Shown piece after piece: positions 42,288-51,294 of a stretch of DNA of 64,000 bases; the first letter of the stretch is position 1, and each line of letters begins with the position of its first letter. Under the pieces are notes generated by a model. That model did not search any database. It had not been told where the DNA came from and saw only the letters and a program-made list of their open reading frames with translations. A program made the position numbers and the translations under genes. This DNA is from JBBDSH01 sp040905045 (GTDB lineage: Bacteria; Pseudomonadota; Gammaproteobacteria; Eutrophobiales; Eutrophobiaceae), in contig JBBDSH010000091.1 of assembly GCA_040905045.1 (NCBI GenBank), forward strand, positions 16,870 to 80,869, given 5' to 3'.

Positions 42288-43271
42288 TCAGGGAACAAAA
42301 AAGGTGGCCGGCCCTGCGGATGAAATTCTCAAAGGCCCTTCGGCGCTCTCCGCTGCGTGCAGTTCACCGTCAATAATAAACTCATCATCCATAAACAGTT
42401 CCAGGGCAGTCGTATTGAAACTTTCATAACCGTCGATCGCGGCCAGATGCTCGCCCCGCCCGCGCAGTAGAGACGGCAGGGAACGCCAGAAACGCTGCGG
42501 TGATTCCCGCACCAGGGTTGCGTGGATCGGCGCCCGCTCCCTGCCCCAATACGGCCGCGTACCCAGCAACAGGCGATCCAGAGCGCTGGCCAGAAGGATT
42601 ATATAGGCCCCCTCCCGTTCGTCCCCGTCTCCCCCGGTTACTGAAAGGCGCGCGGGTAATAATGCATCCCCGGACCGGCCGACCAGTAAACCACCGAGCA
42701 GCCAGAGCAGCACAAGTCCGCCGGCAATCTCGCTGGTCATGCCGAGACGGCTGATCTTTTCATGGAAATAACGCACGCCGCTTGCTATGGCGCCGGCACC
42801 GAAAAACATGCCGTAAAGGTCCGCACGACCCGGCCGTTCTATACGCAGCACCGGGCGCTGCACGAGACAGGATGATAGCGGCCTGTCTAACCTACCCTGC
42901 AGACGTTTCAGAACCCGTGTCAGCCCGCCGCGCACGCCCAAATCCAGGGCCGTCATATTGGTGGTGCCGGCGGGAATAATACACAACGGCGGCCAGCCGG
43001 TTGATCCATGCGACTCGAACAGGCAGGTTAATACCGCCTGGACCGTGCCGTCGCCACCGGCAACGGCCAGGACTTCCGGTTGTTCCGCAAGCAGAATATC
43101 AAGGGCCGCACCGATTTCCACGGGAGTGGAAGCCTCCTGATACAGCGCATCAACACTCCCGGAAAAAATGCCTGCCGCAGGTCTTTTCATTTTACGGACA
43201 CGGCCGCTTAGAGGGTTGCAAAGCAGGCCAACCTTCATCCGCTCACCGGTCGCAGGGAGATCATTACTCAT
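42288..43271 (-). CDS. Diacylglycerol/sphingosine-kinase-like lipid kinase; candidate ceramide kinase
   Basis: A 327-residue member of the DAGK catalytic-domain family. The ATP-binding motif GGDGTVQAVLTCL (about residues 72-84), the N-terminal VGLLCNPLSGRVRK and PAGTTNMTALDLG are visible. In the sphingolipid cluster of Caulobacter a kinase of this family phosphorylates ceramide, so the same role is likely here. Start ATG at 43271, 11 bases after the lptG-like stop; longer frames run into lptG. The nucleotidyltransferase gene follows after 20 bases. Plain diacylglycerol kinase activity is the alternative. Confidence 0.75.
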   Translation of the reverse strand: MSNDLPATGERMKVGLLCNPLSGRVRKMKRPAAGIFSGSVDALYQEASTPVEIGAALDILLAEQPEVLAVAGGDGTVQAVLTCLFESHGSTGWPPLCIIPAGTTNMTALDLGVRGGLTRVLKRLQGRLDRPLSSCLVQRPVLRIERPGRADLYGMFFGAGAIASGVRYFHEKISRLGMTSEIAGGLVLLWLLGGLLVGRSGDALLPARLSVTGGDGDEREGAYIILLASALDRLLLGTRPYWGRERAPIHATLVRESPQRFWRSLPSLLRGRGEHLAAIDGYESFNTTALELFMDDEFIIDGELHAAESAEGPLRISSAGPATFFVP

Positions 43272-43282
43272 TCTATGATGAA

Positions 43283-44347
43283 TCAGGCGACCCGGCGCAG
43301 AAGGATTACGGCCAGTAAAATCAGGAGAGCGCCGGGCATAAGAGCGATCACCGCCGTATTCATATTCAGCAGCAAACCGGTGTTGGCTATGATTTGATCG
43401 AGGAGGTAGACGGCGATACCGCTCAATCCCGCGAGCACCACGCGGGCACCCAGTCCCGTACGCACCGAGCCGAAAACGAAAGGCACCGACAACAGCATCA
43501 TGGCGATAGTGGTCAGCGCGGCCCCCAGCTTGCGCCACATTGCCAGGGAGTAGGCTTCCGCCTCCTGCCCGGTATTGCGCAGAAAACGGACATGCCGGAA
43601 CAGTTCCGTCGGCGACAGGCTCTCGGGCGGCTTGGTCAATGTCTCGATCTGTCCCGCATCCAGAAACGGTTCCCATGACATCGACACCCTTTGCTCTGAT
43701 TCAACCGATTGCCCGTCGATCTGCTTGATGGTCACTCCGCGCAGCATCCATCGATCGCGGTTGACAATATCGGCCCGTTCCGCGTGGATATAATTTTCCA
43801 TCAGTCCGAAACTGTCGAAACGAAGGATCTCGATGTCCAGCGCACGGTTTGTATGCGGCATTCTGCCCACGCGCAGAATGTTCGACTCATCACGGCTCCA
43901 TATGCCCAGATCGCGGCCCAGTTCGGTACTCTGTTCCAGGGCTGCGGATCGTTTCAAAATGGCCTGTTGCTGCAAGGGAGGTGCAACAAACTGTTCAAGC
44001 AGGACCATAATCACCACAAGTATCAGACCGACTCTGAGCGATTCCAGACCGACCCGTGCCGGCGAGAGACCGGCGGCCCGCAGGGAAATAAGTTCATGAT
44101 GCATGGCCAGCCTGCCCAACGCTATGACGTTACCCAACAATGCAATGAAGGGAGCAAGCTGGATCAACCGGCGCGGCAGAAGAAGCGCGACGTAGGCAAA
44201 AGCATCTCCGATCTCGTAGGTGCCTTCCCCGACATTTTCAAGCTGTTCCAGCAAATCCATAAATGCGAACAGCGGCAAGAGTGCAATGGCGGCAAGCACC
44301 AGGCCACCGAGAATCTGCCGGGTCAGATATCGGCTGATGGTTTTCAT
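43283..44347 (-). CDS. lptG: LptG-like permease (YjgQ family) in sphingolipid cluster
   Basis: A 354-residue inner-membrane permease of the LptF/LptG family, with membrane segments near residues 13-35, 50-75 and 95-115, a periplasmic beta-jellyroll region (about 125-260), then three C-terminal helices. Family stretch: LIQLAPFIALLGNVIALGRL then HHELISLRAAG. LptFG with LptB moves lipopolysaccharide out of the inner membrane. Here the gene is embedded between a ceramide synthase and a lipid kinase, so it may be a dedicated sphingolipid exporter or simply the genome's lptG. ATG at 44347 overlaps lptF by four bases. Confidence 0.85.
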   Translation of the reverse strand: MKTISRYLTRQILGGLVLAAIALLPLFAFMDLLEQLENVGEGTYEIGDAFAYVALLLPRRLIQLAPFIALLGNVIALGRLAMHHELISLRAAGLSPARVGLESLRVGLILVVIMVLLEQFVAPPLQQQAILKRSAALEQSTELGRDLGIWSRDESNILRVGRMPHTNRALDIEILRFDSFGLMENYIHAERADIVNRDRWMLRGVTIKQIDGQSVESEQRVSMSWEPFLDAGQIETLTKPPESLSPTELFRHVRFLRNTGQEAEAYSLAMWRKLGAALTTIAMMLLSVPFVFGSVRTGLGARVVLAGLSGIAVYLLDQIIANTGLLLNMNTAVIALMPGALLILLAVILLRRVA

Positions 44348-45414
44348 GAGCGGCGCCGGCGGGTTCCCCGGAATCCGGACAACACGACAATGACAATCAC
44401 CAGCATTAATCCATGCAGCCACCATATTCCCGGTATGGCGGGCACCGTACCCTGTTCCACCCAGGTTCGTGCCAGGCCGCTGAGATTGTAATAAATCGCG
44501 AATACCAGAGCCGCGGTAAACGACTTTTCACCGCGCCCCTGCCGCGGCGACGCCCGGCTCAACGGAATCGCAATCAGAGCGAGTAGCACAGCCGCCACGG
44601 GCCTGGACAGGCGCCATTGCAGTTCCGCTATGTCGTAAGGCTGATTCGAAGCCAGTAATGTCAGCGTTGACGCGGCCTTTCGCCTGTAACCCAGCTCCTT
44701 GGTGGTATCCGTCTGATAAACCAGTTTGCTGAACCGGATCGTGGAATCCTCCGCCCCACCACGATCAAACTTGTAAATAACGCCGTCAAACAAATGCAGC
44801 TGCGGGACGCGATTGGGATCGATATCCCTTCGATAGGCCTCTCTTGCCGTTACAATCTCGCTGTGACGTTCATCCCGCGTGTAATGAAAAACGTTTTGCA
44901 TAAGGCCGCTCTGACTGTCCTTGCGTTGCAGATAGACAATCCTGCCGCTGTCTTCGTTGCCGTAAAAACGTCCCGCCTGGAATCGATCCGTATTCAGTTC
45001 CGCTTCAGCGCGTGCATCCATAATATAGCTGCGCTCGTAAGCCCACGGTCTGCCGAACATGGATATGGTCCCGCTGAGTAATGCAACAGGGATGGACAGT
45101 ACGAGCACGGCCTTGATGATATGCGACGTGCTCATGCCGACCGAACGAATAGCGATGATCTCCTGGTCGCGATGCAGTCGACCCAGGCCGACAATGACGC
45201 CCACATAGAGCGAAATGGGAATCAAAACTTCAAGGGCGATCAGGGTTTTCAGAAAAATCAGTTCGATCATGGCGGCCACGCCCAGGGTTTCCGTTACCGC
45301 CTCGGCGAGAAAACGGGCGCTGCTGAAGCTGGCGAAGAGCCCCGTCAGGATCAGACTTACGACAAGGAACGGCCTGAGTATTTCACTGATGATGTATAAC
45401 TCGATTCTCTTCAA
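44344..45414 (-). CDS. lptF: LptF-like permease (YjgP family) in sphingolipid cluster
   Basis: A 356-residue partner of the LptG-like protein. N-terminal IISEILRPFLVVSLILTGLF, then RLHRDQEIIAIRSVGMS (the coupling-helix region), a periplasmic domain (about 125-255) and C-terminal helices including RPVAAVLLALIAIPLSRASP. Its start overlaps the ceramide-synthase stop and its stop overlaps lptG, each by four bases, giving strict co-translation. Compare the genome for another lptFG pair: if one exists near pepA, this copy is specialised. Confidence 0.85.
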   Translation of the reverse strand: MKRIELYIISEILRPFLVVSLILTGLFASFSSARFLAEAVTETLGVAAMIELIFLKTLIALEVLIPISLYVGVIVGLGRLHRDQEIIAIRSVGMSTSHIIKAVLVLSIPVALLSGTISMFGRPWAYERSYIMDARAEAELNTDRFQAGRFYGNEDSGRIVYLQRKDSQSGLMQNVFHYTRDERHSEIVTAREAYRRDIDPNRVPQLHLFDGVIYKFDRGGAEDSTIRFSKLVYQTDTTKELGYRRKAASTLTLLASNQPYDIAELQWRLSRPVAAVLLALIAIPLSRASPRQGRGEKSFTAALVFAIYYNLSGLARTWVEQGTVPAIPGIWWLHGLMLVIVIVVLSGFRGTRRRRS

Positions 45415-46541
45415 AGATGCTTCTCGTAGATTCGATAGCGCTTATAGACTGTACTTCCGACAGTATCCAGAATACCGCGCATGGGTTTGTTGTCCTCCAG
45501 AATCCAGGACATCTCCACTTCCCTGATACCATGATTGATCACCGGCAGTAGCGTCTGGTCGATCACCATGAAGGCCAGCGCGATGCCCATAGGCGTATTC
45601 TGGTAGCGTTTGCGTACTCCCATCAACGGTACTCTCCCCGTCCGTATCCGGCGATTCCGCAGTTGCCTGATCAGATGCAACCAGCCTTTCGGCAGCAACT
45701 TTCCGTCAATTTCACCGACCACTTCATTGAGATTGGGCAGGACGACCGTGAAGGCTGCCGGCTCGCCGTCAACCTCCGCCACCTGGATAAAATCACGGGG
45801 AACAAACAACCTCAGGCCGGTACCGATATCGGCAAACTCCTCCCGCGTAAAAGGCACAAAACCCCAGTTTTCCGACCAGGCATCATTGAATATATCCCGC
45901 AATGTTTCCATTTCTTCAGCAAACCTTTTACGGTCCAGAGGCCGCAGACGGACACGCGTGGAGTAACGTTCAACCAGTCTTTTCATTACTGCAGGTGTCT
46001 CGAAATCCGTGTGTATCCAGTAGGCAAGCAGGTCCCGCGCAGGCGCATATCCCTGCCTTTCAATCAGCCGGCCGTAACATTCCCTTGAATGCGGCATCAT
46101 AATCACCGGCGGTGTATCGAATCCATCAACGAGTATGCCGCAGTCATGGTTAATGGAAAAATTGAACGGCCCGGTTATCAGTTTTGTACCGTGATCACGC
46201 AGCCAGTCTTCCGCAGTCTGAAATAATAGTTCGGCTACGGCGGGATCGTCTTCACATTCAAAAAAACCGAAATGACCGGTTGCCGCATGATATTGCCGGC
46301 GATGCAGGTGATCGATCTGGGCGCTGATCCTGCCGGCCGGTTTTCCATTCCGGAATACCAGCCAGGCCTGCCATTCCGCATGCCTGAAATAGGGATTGAA
46401 ACGGGAAAGATGAATGCGCCGTTCAAGATACAGGGGCGGGACCCATGCGGGATCATCCCGATAAAGATACCCGGGGAGTTCGATGAAGGACGCAATGTCA
46501 CTCCGGCTTTCGACCGGCTGCACAGTGATCGTATCTGACAT
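45411..46541 (-). CDS. GNAT-like bacterial ceramide synthase (bCerS type)
   Basis: A 376-residue protein of the GNAT-related family that in Caulobacter N-acylates 3-oxosphinganine. Family features: LPGYLYRDDPAWVPPLYLER, then the substrate region HFGFFECEDDPAVAELLFQT, GPFNFSINHDCGILVDGFDT, NDAWSENWGFVPFTREEF and the C-terminal VEMSWILEDNKPMRGIL. Start ATG at 46541 is preferred over a longer frame. It opens the minus-strand operon and is divergent from the acyl-ACP synthetase gene. Together with the neighbouring serine palmitoyltransferase, ACP and reductase genes, the assignment is strong. Confidence 0.82.
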   Translation of the reverse strand: MSDTITVQPVESRSDIASFIELPGYLYRDDPAWVPPLYLERRIHLSRFNPYFRHAEWQAWLVFRNGKPAGRISAQIDHLHRRQYHAATGHFGFFECEDDPAVAELLFQTAEDWLRDHGTKLITGPFNFSINHDCGILVDGFDTPPVIMMPHSRECYGRLIERQGYAPARDLLAYWIHTDFETPAVMKRLVERYSTRVRLRPLDRKRFAEEMETLRDIFNDAWSENWGFVPFTREEFADIGTGLRLFVPRDFIQVAEVDGEPAAFTVVLPNLNEVVGEIDGKLLPKGWLHLIRQLRNRRIRTGRVPLMGVRKRYQNTPMGIALAFMVIDQTLLPVINHGIREVEMSWILEDNKPMRGILDTVGSTVYKRYRIYEKHL

Positions 46542-46949
46542 TAGTAAACCATATGAATCGGCACGCCGGCATCCGGAACCCGACTGTGGGAGAAAGCGGG
46601 TACGGCATGACCATGATAGCACAGGGCTGCCGGACTCCGGCTATGCTGCCTGTTCCCTGAACGGGGCGGCACAGAGACCCAGGCCGGATTCCGGGCCTGA
46701 AAGCAGAACCCGGGCCGGCAAGCATGCATTACCTCACAAATCGGCTCCCCGGGGCTTGCATCGGAGCCAGAGAACTGACTTGATGGAAAATATATACCGA
46801 TTATGAAAGGAAACTGGCGATGAAGGTCATAAATGCGATAAACTGCGCCAACTTCCAAGATGGTCCCCATGATGAATTTTTGCTGGCAACAGCGGGAAAT
46901 TCATCATAAACTAGCACATTGCTCAAGAATCCTTTATATTATCAACAAG
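46542..46949. other. Divergent intergenic region of the sphingolipid cluster
   Basis: This 408-base gap holds the promoters of both sphingolipid arms. No gene is supported; open frames running through it (for example 46483-46806) are shadows. Notable are a GC-rich stretch (46625-46760) and, on the plus side, a 39-base hairpin at 46869-46907. No confident -35/-10 pair was found. Confidence 0.5.
46869..46907 (+). promoter_or_regulatory. Leader hairpin with GCAA tetraloop before acyl-ACP synthetase
   Basis: ATGATGAATTT (46869-46879) pairs perfectly with AAATTCATCAT (46897-46907); inside, TTGCTG pairs with CAGCGG (two G-U pairs) around the loop GCAA, with one bulged G. The result is a 17-pair stem with a GNRA-type loop, ending 42 bases before the proposed start codon. 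It could be an RNA leader structure or, as DNA, an operator. Confidence 0.5.
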
Positions 46950-48815
46950 ATGACAGATTCTCTTAACCAGGGGGGCGAAGCTCTGAGTTCAGCGATCAAG
47001 ATGCCCGGAACCACGGGCCATCCGGTACGGAAACATGTACCTTCCGCAGACTCACCGGCTCCGGCCCCGGTGAAACCGACGCCGACCCGTAGCGGTCAGG
47101 TACAGCGTCTCGCTGATTTTGCCACGCTTACCGATGCCCTCGATTACGCAGCCACGGGCGATACCGGCTACAATTTTTATGACGGCAGGGGCAATCTGCG
47201 CTCGGTATTACCCTACCGGGAACTCAGAGAACGCGCCCGTGACGCCGCGCGTCGGATGATTTCCGCGGATATAGAACGCGGCGAACACGTTGCCATCATC
47301 GCCGATACCACACCGGAATTCGTTATTCTGTTCTTCGCCTGCCGTTACGCCGGGCTGGTGCCGTTTGCCATGCCGGTGCCCATCAATCTCGGCAGTCACG
47401 ATATCTACGTACAGCAATTGCGCGGCATGCTGGAAAGCAGCGAGGCCGCCGCTGCCTTTGCCAATGTGGAATACATCAGCTTTCTGCAAGAGGCCGCCGG
47501 CGATAATAATGAATTAAAATGGCTCGGAACTCCCGAGCAACTGGACAGGCTGCCCCTTTCCGATATTGAATTCCGGGACAATCACCCCTCGGAAACCGCC
47601 TACCTGCAGTTCACATCCGGCAGTACCCGCAATCCCCAGGCGGTTGTTATCACGGAACAATCCGTCATGAGCAATCTCCAGGGCATAACCCGTTACGGCC
47701 TTGAGATGCATCCTGAAGATCGTTGCGCATCCTGGTTGCCGTTTTACCACGACATGGGACTGGTCGGCCTGATCATGTCGCCCATGGTCGCCCAGCTTTC
47801 CGTGGACTTCCTGTCCACCCGTGACTTCGCCATGCGGCCTTTACAATGGCTGCGGTTGATCAGCCGCAATCGCTGTACCATCGCATTCAGCCAGCCGTTC
47901 GGGCTTAAGCTCTGCACCCTCAGGGCCCGCAGTGCGGACCTGGAAGATCTGGATCTGAGTTGCTGGCGTGCCGCCGGTATCGGTGCCGAGATGATCCGCC
48001 CGGATATTCTCCGGAATTTCGCTGATAAATTCGCCCCCACCGGTTTCCGCCTGGAAGCGTTTCTGCCCTGTTACGGGCTGGCCGAAGCGACACTTGCGGT
48101 CACCTTTGCCGACATCAGCAAGGGTTTTGAAAGCCTTTGCGTGGATTCGGGAGCGCTGGTGGAGCGGAATATTGCCGTTCGGGTACAGGCGGACGGACGC
48201 GCGCACAATGAATTCGTCAATTGCGGTCACCCGCTTCCCGGGCTGGAAATCCGTATTGTCGATGAGGATAACGGACCCCTGCCGGATCTTCGCATCGGAC
48301 GAGTATTGATGCGCGGTCCCAGTGTCATGAGCGGTTATCACAACAGCCCCGGGGAAACCGCCAGGGCCTTAAAAGACGGCAACTGGCTGGATACCGGAGA
48401 CCTGGGTTTTCTGTTTGAGGGCAGCCTTTATATCACCGGCCGGCGAACGGACGTGATCATCGTGAACGGACGGAATATCCGTGCCCAGGATATCGAAACC
48501 CTCGCCGAGCAACAGGAAGAGATCAGGACCAGAGAGGTATCCGCGTTCGGTATCGTAGATGAAAATGACGATACGATTGTGGTTCTGGTCATCGAACACC
48601 GTTCATCCTCCCCTGAACAACGTCAAAACCTGACGACACGCCTGCAACGACTGGTGTATGCCTCTTTCGGCGTCCGCTGTCAGGTGGAACTGGTACCTCC
48701 CCATACCCTGCCCCGGACCTCGTCCGGAAAACTGTCACGCACCGCCGCCCGCAAGGGCTTTCTGGAACGCAACTGCCTGACAGAGACACAAGCGGCCCAA
48801 TCCGACAGCGGGTAG
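46950..48815 (+). CDS. Fatty acyl-AMP ligase-like acyl-ACP synthetase (sphingolipid type)
   Basis: A 621-residue adenylate-forming enzyme. The P-loop is of the fatty-acyl-AMP-ligase kind, QFTSGSTRNPQAVVITEQSV, followed by WLPFYHDMGLVGLIMSP, LPCYGLAEATLAVTF and the C-terminal hinge region LYITGRRTDVIIVNGRNIRA; the catalytic Lys is near RTSSGKLSRTAARKG. It would charge the neighbouring acyl carrier protein with a fatty acid for serine palmitoyltransferase. The ATG at 46950 is preferred; an earlier in-frame start at 46860 lies before the leader hairpin. It starts the plus-strand sphingolipid arm. Confidence 0.85.
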   Translation: MTDSLNQGGEALSSAIKMPGTTGHPVRKHVPSADSPAPAPVKPTPTRSGQVQRLADFATLTDALDYAATGDTGYNFYDGRGNLRSVLPYRELRERARDAARRMISADIERGEHVAIIADTTPEFVILFFACRYAGLVPFAMPVPINLGSHDIYVQQLRGMLESSEAAAAFANVEYISFLQEAAGDNNELKWLGTPEQLDRLPLSDIEFRDNHPSETAYLQFTSGSTRNPQAVVITEQSVMSNLQGITRYGLEMHPEDRCASWLPFYHDMGLVGLIMSPMVAQLSVDFLSTRDFAMRPLQWLRLISRNRCTIAFSQPFGLKLCTLRARSADLEDLDLSCWRAAGIGAEMIRPDILRNFADKFAPTGFRLEAFLPCYGLAEATLAVTFADISKGFESLCVDSGALVERNIAVRVQADGRAHNEFVNCGHPLPGLEIRIVDEDNGPLPDLRIGRVLMRGPSVMSGYHNSPGETARALKDGNWLDTGDLGFLFEGSLYITGRRTDVIIVNGRNIRAQDIETLAEQQEEIRTREVSAFGIVDENDDTIVVLVIEHRSSSPEQRQNLTTRLQRLVYASFGVRCQVELVPPHTLPRTSSGKLSRTAARKGFLERNCLTETQAAQSDSG

Positions 48816-48825
48816 CCGGGCCATT

Positions 48826-49734
48826 ATGGCCGGACCGGTGGTACTGACGGGGGCGACGGGCTTCATCGGCACCGCCATTCTGGAAAGCCTCATTACAAGC
48901 GGACGGCCTGTCCGCGCCCTGACCCGGCGGCAGCGGCCCGATACCGATACCGTTCAATGGATCCACGGCGATCTGCATGACCGGGAAGCCCTGCAAGAGC
49001 TGGTCGCCGGCGCCGACGCCATAATCCATTGTGCCGGAGCCGTCCGCGGCGCATCACTGAACGATTTTTCCCGGGTCAATACCGAGGGGACACTCAATCT
49101 GGTGGAGACAGCGGTGCGAAACGCCTCCCGGTGCCGTTTTCTGCTGGTTTCATCGCTGGCCGCCAGGGAACCGCAGATATCCTGGTATGCCGCCAGTAAA
49201 TACGCTGCCGAACAAACACTGTCCGAGCACGCAGGCCGCATGCCCTGGACCGTGCTCCGGCCAACCGCGGTTTACGGTCCCGGCGATCGGGAGCTCAGCC
49301 CGCTCCTGCGAATAACACGTTACGGAATACTTCCAATGCCCGGACGCACGGCTACGCGATTCAGTCTGCTGCATGTGAATGATCTGGTTGCTGCAATATT
49401 ATCCTGGCTTTCTGTGGGAGAGCCGGTACCGGGGATCTATGAACTGGATGACGGGACACCGGGTGGCTATGACCGCCATTCCCTGGCCGAGATAGCATCC
49501 CGGGTCTGGGGCCGTCCTGTTCGGCCGCTTGCCGTCCCGGCAAGCCTGATGTTCATGGCGGCCGGCACGAATCTGTGGCTGTCCCGCCTGTTTCGCTATT
49601 CGCCTATGCTGACACCGGGAAAAGTGCGAGAATTACTGCATCATGACTGGGCGTGTGACAACACCCCGCTTGCCCGGGCTCTGGACTGGCAGCCACGCGT
49701 GCGTCTGCCCGATGCCCTGCAAGATGCTACGTAA
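48826..49734 (+). CDS. NAD(P)-dependent epimerase/dehydrogenase, ceramide-reductase type
   Basis: A 302-residue extended short-chain dehydrogenase. Cofactor loop VVLTGATGFIGTAILESL at the N-terminus and the YxxxK active site in SWYAASKYAAEQTL (about residues 122-135). In Caulobacter a dehydrogenase of this class, encoded next to serine palmitoyltransferase, reduces the 3-oxo group of the sphingoid backbone. The same neighbourhood here (acyl-ACP synthetase 10 bases upstream; ACP 27 bases downstream) supports that role. The C-terminus (WACDNTPLARALDWQPRVRL) is that of epimerase-like SDRs. Confidence 0.82.
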   Translation: MAGPVVLTGATGFIGTAILESLITSGRPVRALTRRQRPDTDTVQWIHGDLHDREALQELVAGADAIIHCAGAVRGASLNDFSRVNTEGTLNLVETAVRNASRCRFLLVSSLAAREPQISWYAASKYAAEQTLSEHAGRMPWTVLRPTAVYGPGDRELSPLLRITRYGILPMPGRTATRFSLLHVNDLVAAILSWLSVGEPVPGIYELDDGTPGGYDRHSLAEIASRVWGRPVRPLAVPASLMFMAAGTNLWLSRLFRYSPMLTPGKVRELLHHDWACDNTPLARALDWQPRVRLPDALQDAT

Positions 49735-49761
49735 TCGCTGCTCCCGAATCAGAATAACCCG

Positions 49762-50016
49762 ATGACACATGACAACAACGACATAACCGGACAGTTGTGC
49801 CAACGCCTGTCGCATTTGACAGAGTCGAAAATAGAGATTGAACCGGATATGAATCTTATCGACACCCTTGCGCTCGATTCCATGAAAGTACTTAACCTCG
49901 TCATGGAAATTGAGGACGAATTCGATATCTCGGTACCCATCAATGCTCTGGCAGACGTTCATACCGTTCGGGACCTTGCCACCCTGATCCATCAACTCAT
50001 ATCCAGCCAGGAATGA
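49762..50016 (+). CDS. Acyl carrier protein dedicated to sphingolipid synthesis
   Basis: An 84-residue acyl carrier protein. The phosphopantetheine attachment Ser is residue 40 in TLALDSMKVLNLVMEIEDEF, the DS(M/L) motif, with an acidic helix 2 following it. Its genetic position between the reductase and serine palmitoyltransferase, with a four-base overlap to the latter, indicates that it delivers the acyl chain to that enzyme rather than serving general fatty acid synthesis. Confidence 0.92.
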   Translation: MTHDNNDITGQLCQRLSHLTESKIEIEPDMNLIDTLALDSMKVLNLVMEIEDEFDISVPINALADVHTVRDLATLIHQLISSQE

Positions 50017-51197
50017 ATTTAATCGAAAAACTCGAAGCCGTCGCTGAAGAGCGCAAATCGTTGCTTCCGGCCGGTCTGGAAGCGTTTGGTATTCCCATCG
50101 AAGCGGTATATTCACCGACCGAGGCAAAAATCGGCGGCCGGCGCGTGTTGTTCCTGGGCACCAATAACTATCTCGGACTGACTTTTGCACCCGAATGCAT
50201 AGCAGCGGCCCACAAGGCCATTGACGAGGGTGGAACGGGAACTACCGGATCACGCATGGCCAACGGCAACTATTCCGGCCACCGGGCTCTGGAAAAGGAA
50301 CTTGCCGATTTTTTCCAATGCCGTTCGGCCATGGTATTTACCACCGGCTATCAGGCCAACCTCGGCACCATTGCCGGCTTGGTCGGGCGTGGCGATACCC
50401 TGATGATTGACGCCGATTGCCATGCCAGTATTTATGATGGTTGTCGCCTGACCGATGCCGATGTGATCCGCTTCCGGCATAACGATGCGGGCGATCTGGA
50501 AAAACGTCTCAGGCGTCTCGGCGAAAAAGCCAGTACAACACTGATTATCGTCGAAGGCATCTACAGCATGCAGGGGGATCGAGCGCCCCTCAAGGATATC
50601 GTCCGTATTAAAAATGAGTACAACAGCTATCTTCTTGTCGATGAGGCCCATTCCCTGGGCGTCCTGGGGGAAAAAGGCCGCGGCCTGGTGGAAGAGACCG
50701 GCACCCTGGATCAGGTTGATTTTGTTACCGGTACATTCAGCAAGAGCCTCGGCAGTATCGGCGGCTATTGCGTCAGCAATCATCCGCAACTCGCTGAACT
50801 GCGCTATATCAGCCGTCCCTATATCTTCACCGCCTCATCATCTCCCTCCATCATCGAATCGACGCGGGCGGCCCTGAAGCTCCTGGAAAAAGGCACGGAT
50901 TTACGGCAACAGCTCATGGAGAATGCAAACAGGCTGTATGCCAGGCTGGAGTCACTGGGTTACCAACTGGGCCCGCAACCCGGGCCTATTATTGCCGCAA
51001 CCGTAAACGTTCCCGAAAATGCCCTGTTATTGTGGCAGGGTCTGCTGGATAACGGCATTTATGTCAATCTGGTTCTGCCCCCCGCCGCTCCGGATGACAA
51101 AGCGTTGATACGCTGCAGTGTCAGCGCCGCTCATACACGGGAACAAATGGACCATGTCGGCGATGTTTTCGAGGAGTTACACAAGAGTATTTTCTGA
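50013..51197 (+). CDS. spt: Serine palmitoyltransferase (alpha-oxoamine synthase)
   Basis: Commits serine and an acyl donor to 3-oxosphinganine, the first sphingolipid intermediate, with PLP. It has 394 residues. PLP Lys is residue 244 in TGTFSKSLGSIGGYC; LLVDEAHSLGVLG gives the Asp210 and His213 cofactor contacts and DADCHAS gives the His (137) stacking on PLP. The glycine-rich DEGGTGTTGSRMANGNYSGH is typical of the family. Related enzymes (KBL, AONS) share the fold, but the ACP, reductase and ceramide synthase neighbours make serine palmitoyltransferase the best call. Overlaps the ACP gene (ATGA). Confidence 0.88.
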   Translation: MNLIEKLEAVAEERKSLLPAGLEAFGIPIEAVYSPTEAKIGGRRVLFLGTNNYLGLTFAPECIAAAHKAIDEGGTGTTGSRMANGNYSGHRALEKELADFFQCRSAMVFTTGYQANLGTIAGLVGRGDTLMIDADCHASIYDGCRLTDADVIRFRHNDAGDLEKRLRRLGEKASTTLIIVEGIYSMQGDRAPLKDIVRIKNEYNSYLLVDEAHSLGVLGEKGRGLVEETGTLDQVDFVTGTFSKSLGSIGGYCVSNHPQLAELRYISRPYIFTASSSPSIIESTRAALKLLEKGTDLRQQLMENANRLYARLESLGYQLGPQPGPIIAATVNVPENALLLWQGLLDNGIYVNLVLPPAAPDDKALIRCSVSAAHTREQMDHVGDVFEELHKSIF

Positions 51198-51294
51198 ATC
51201 GAAATCATCAAACATTTATATTCCTGAAATGGCAACCCTGCAAGGACATCCCCGGAATGCCATACGTTAACCCCGTGATCTATACCAGGATCAT

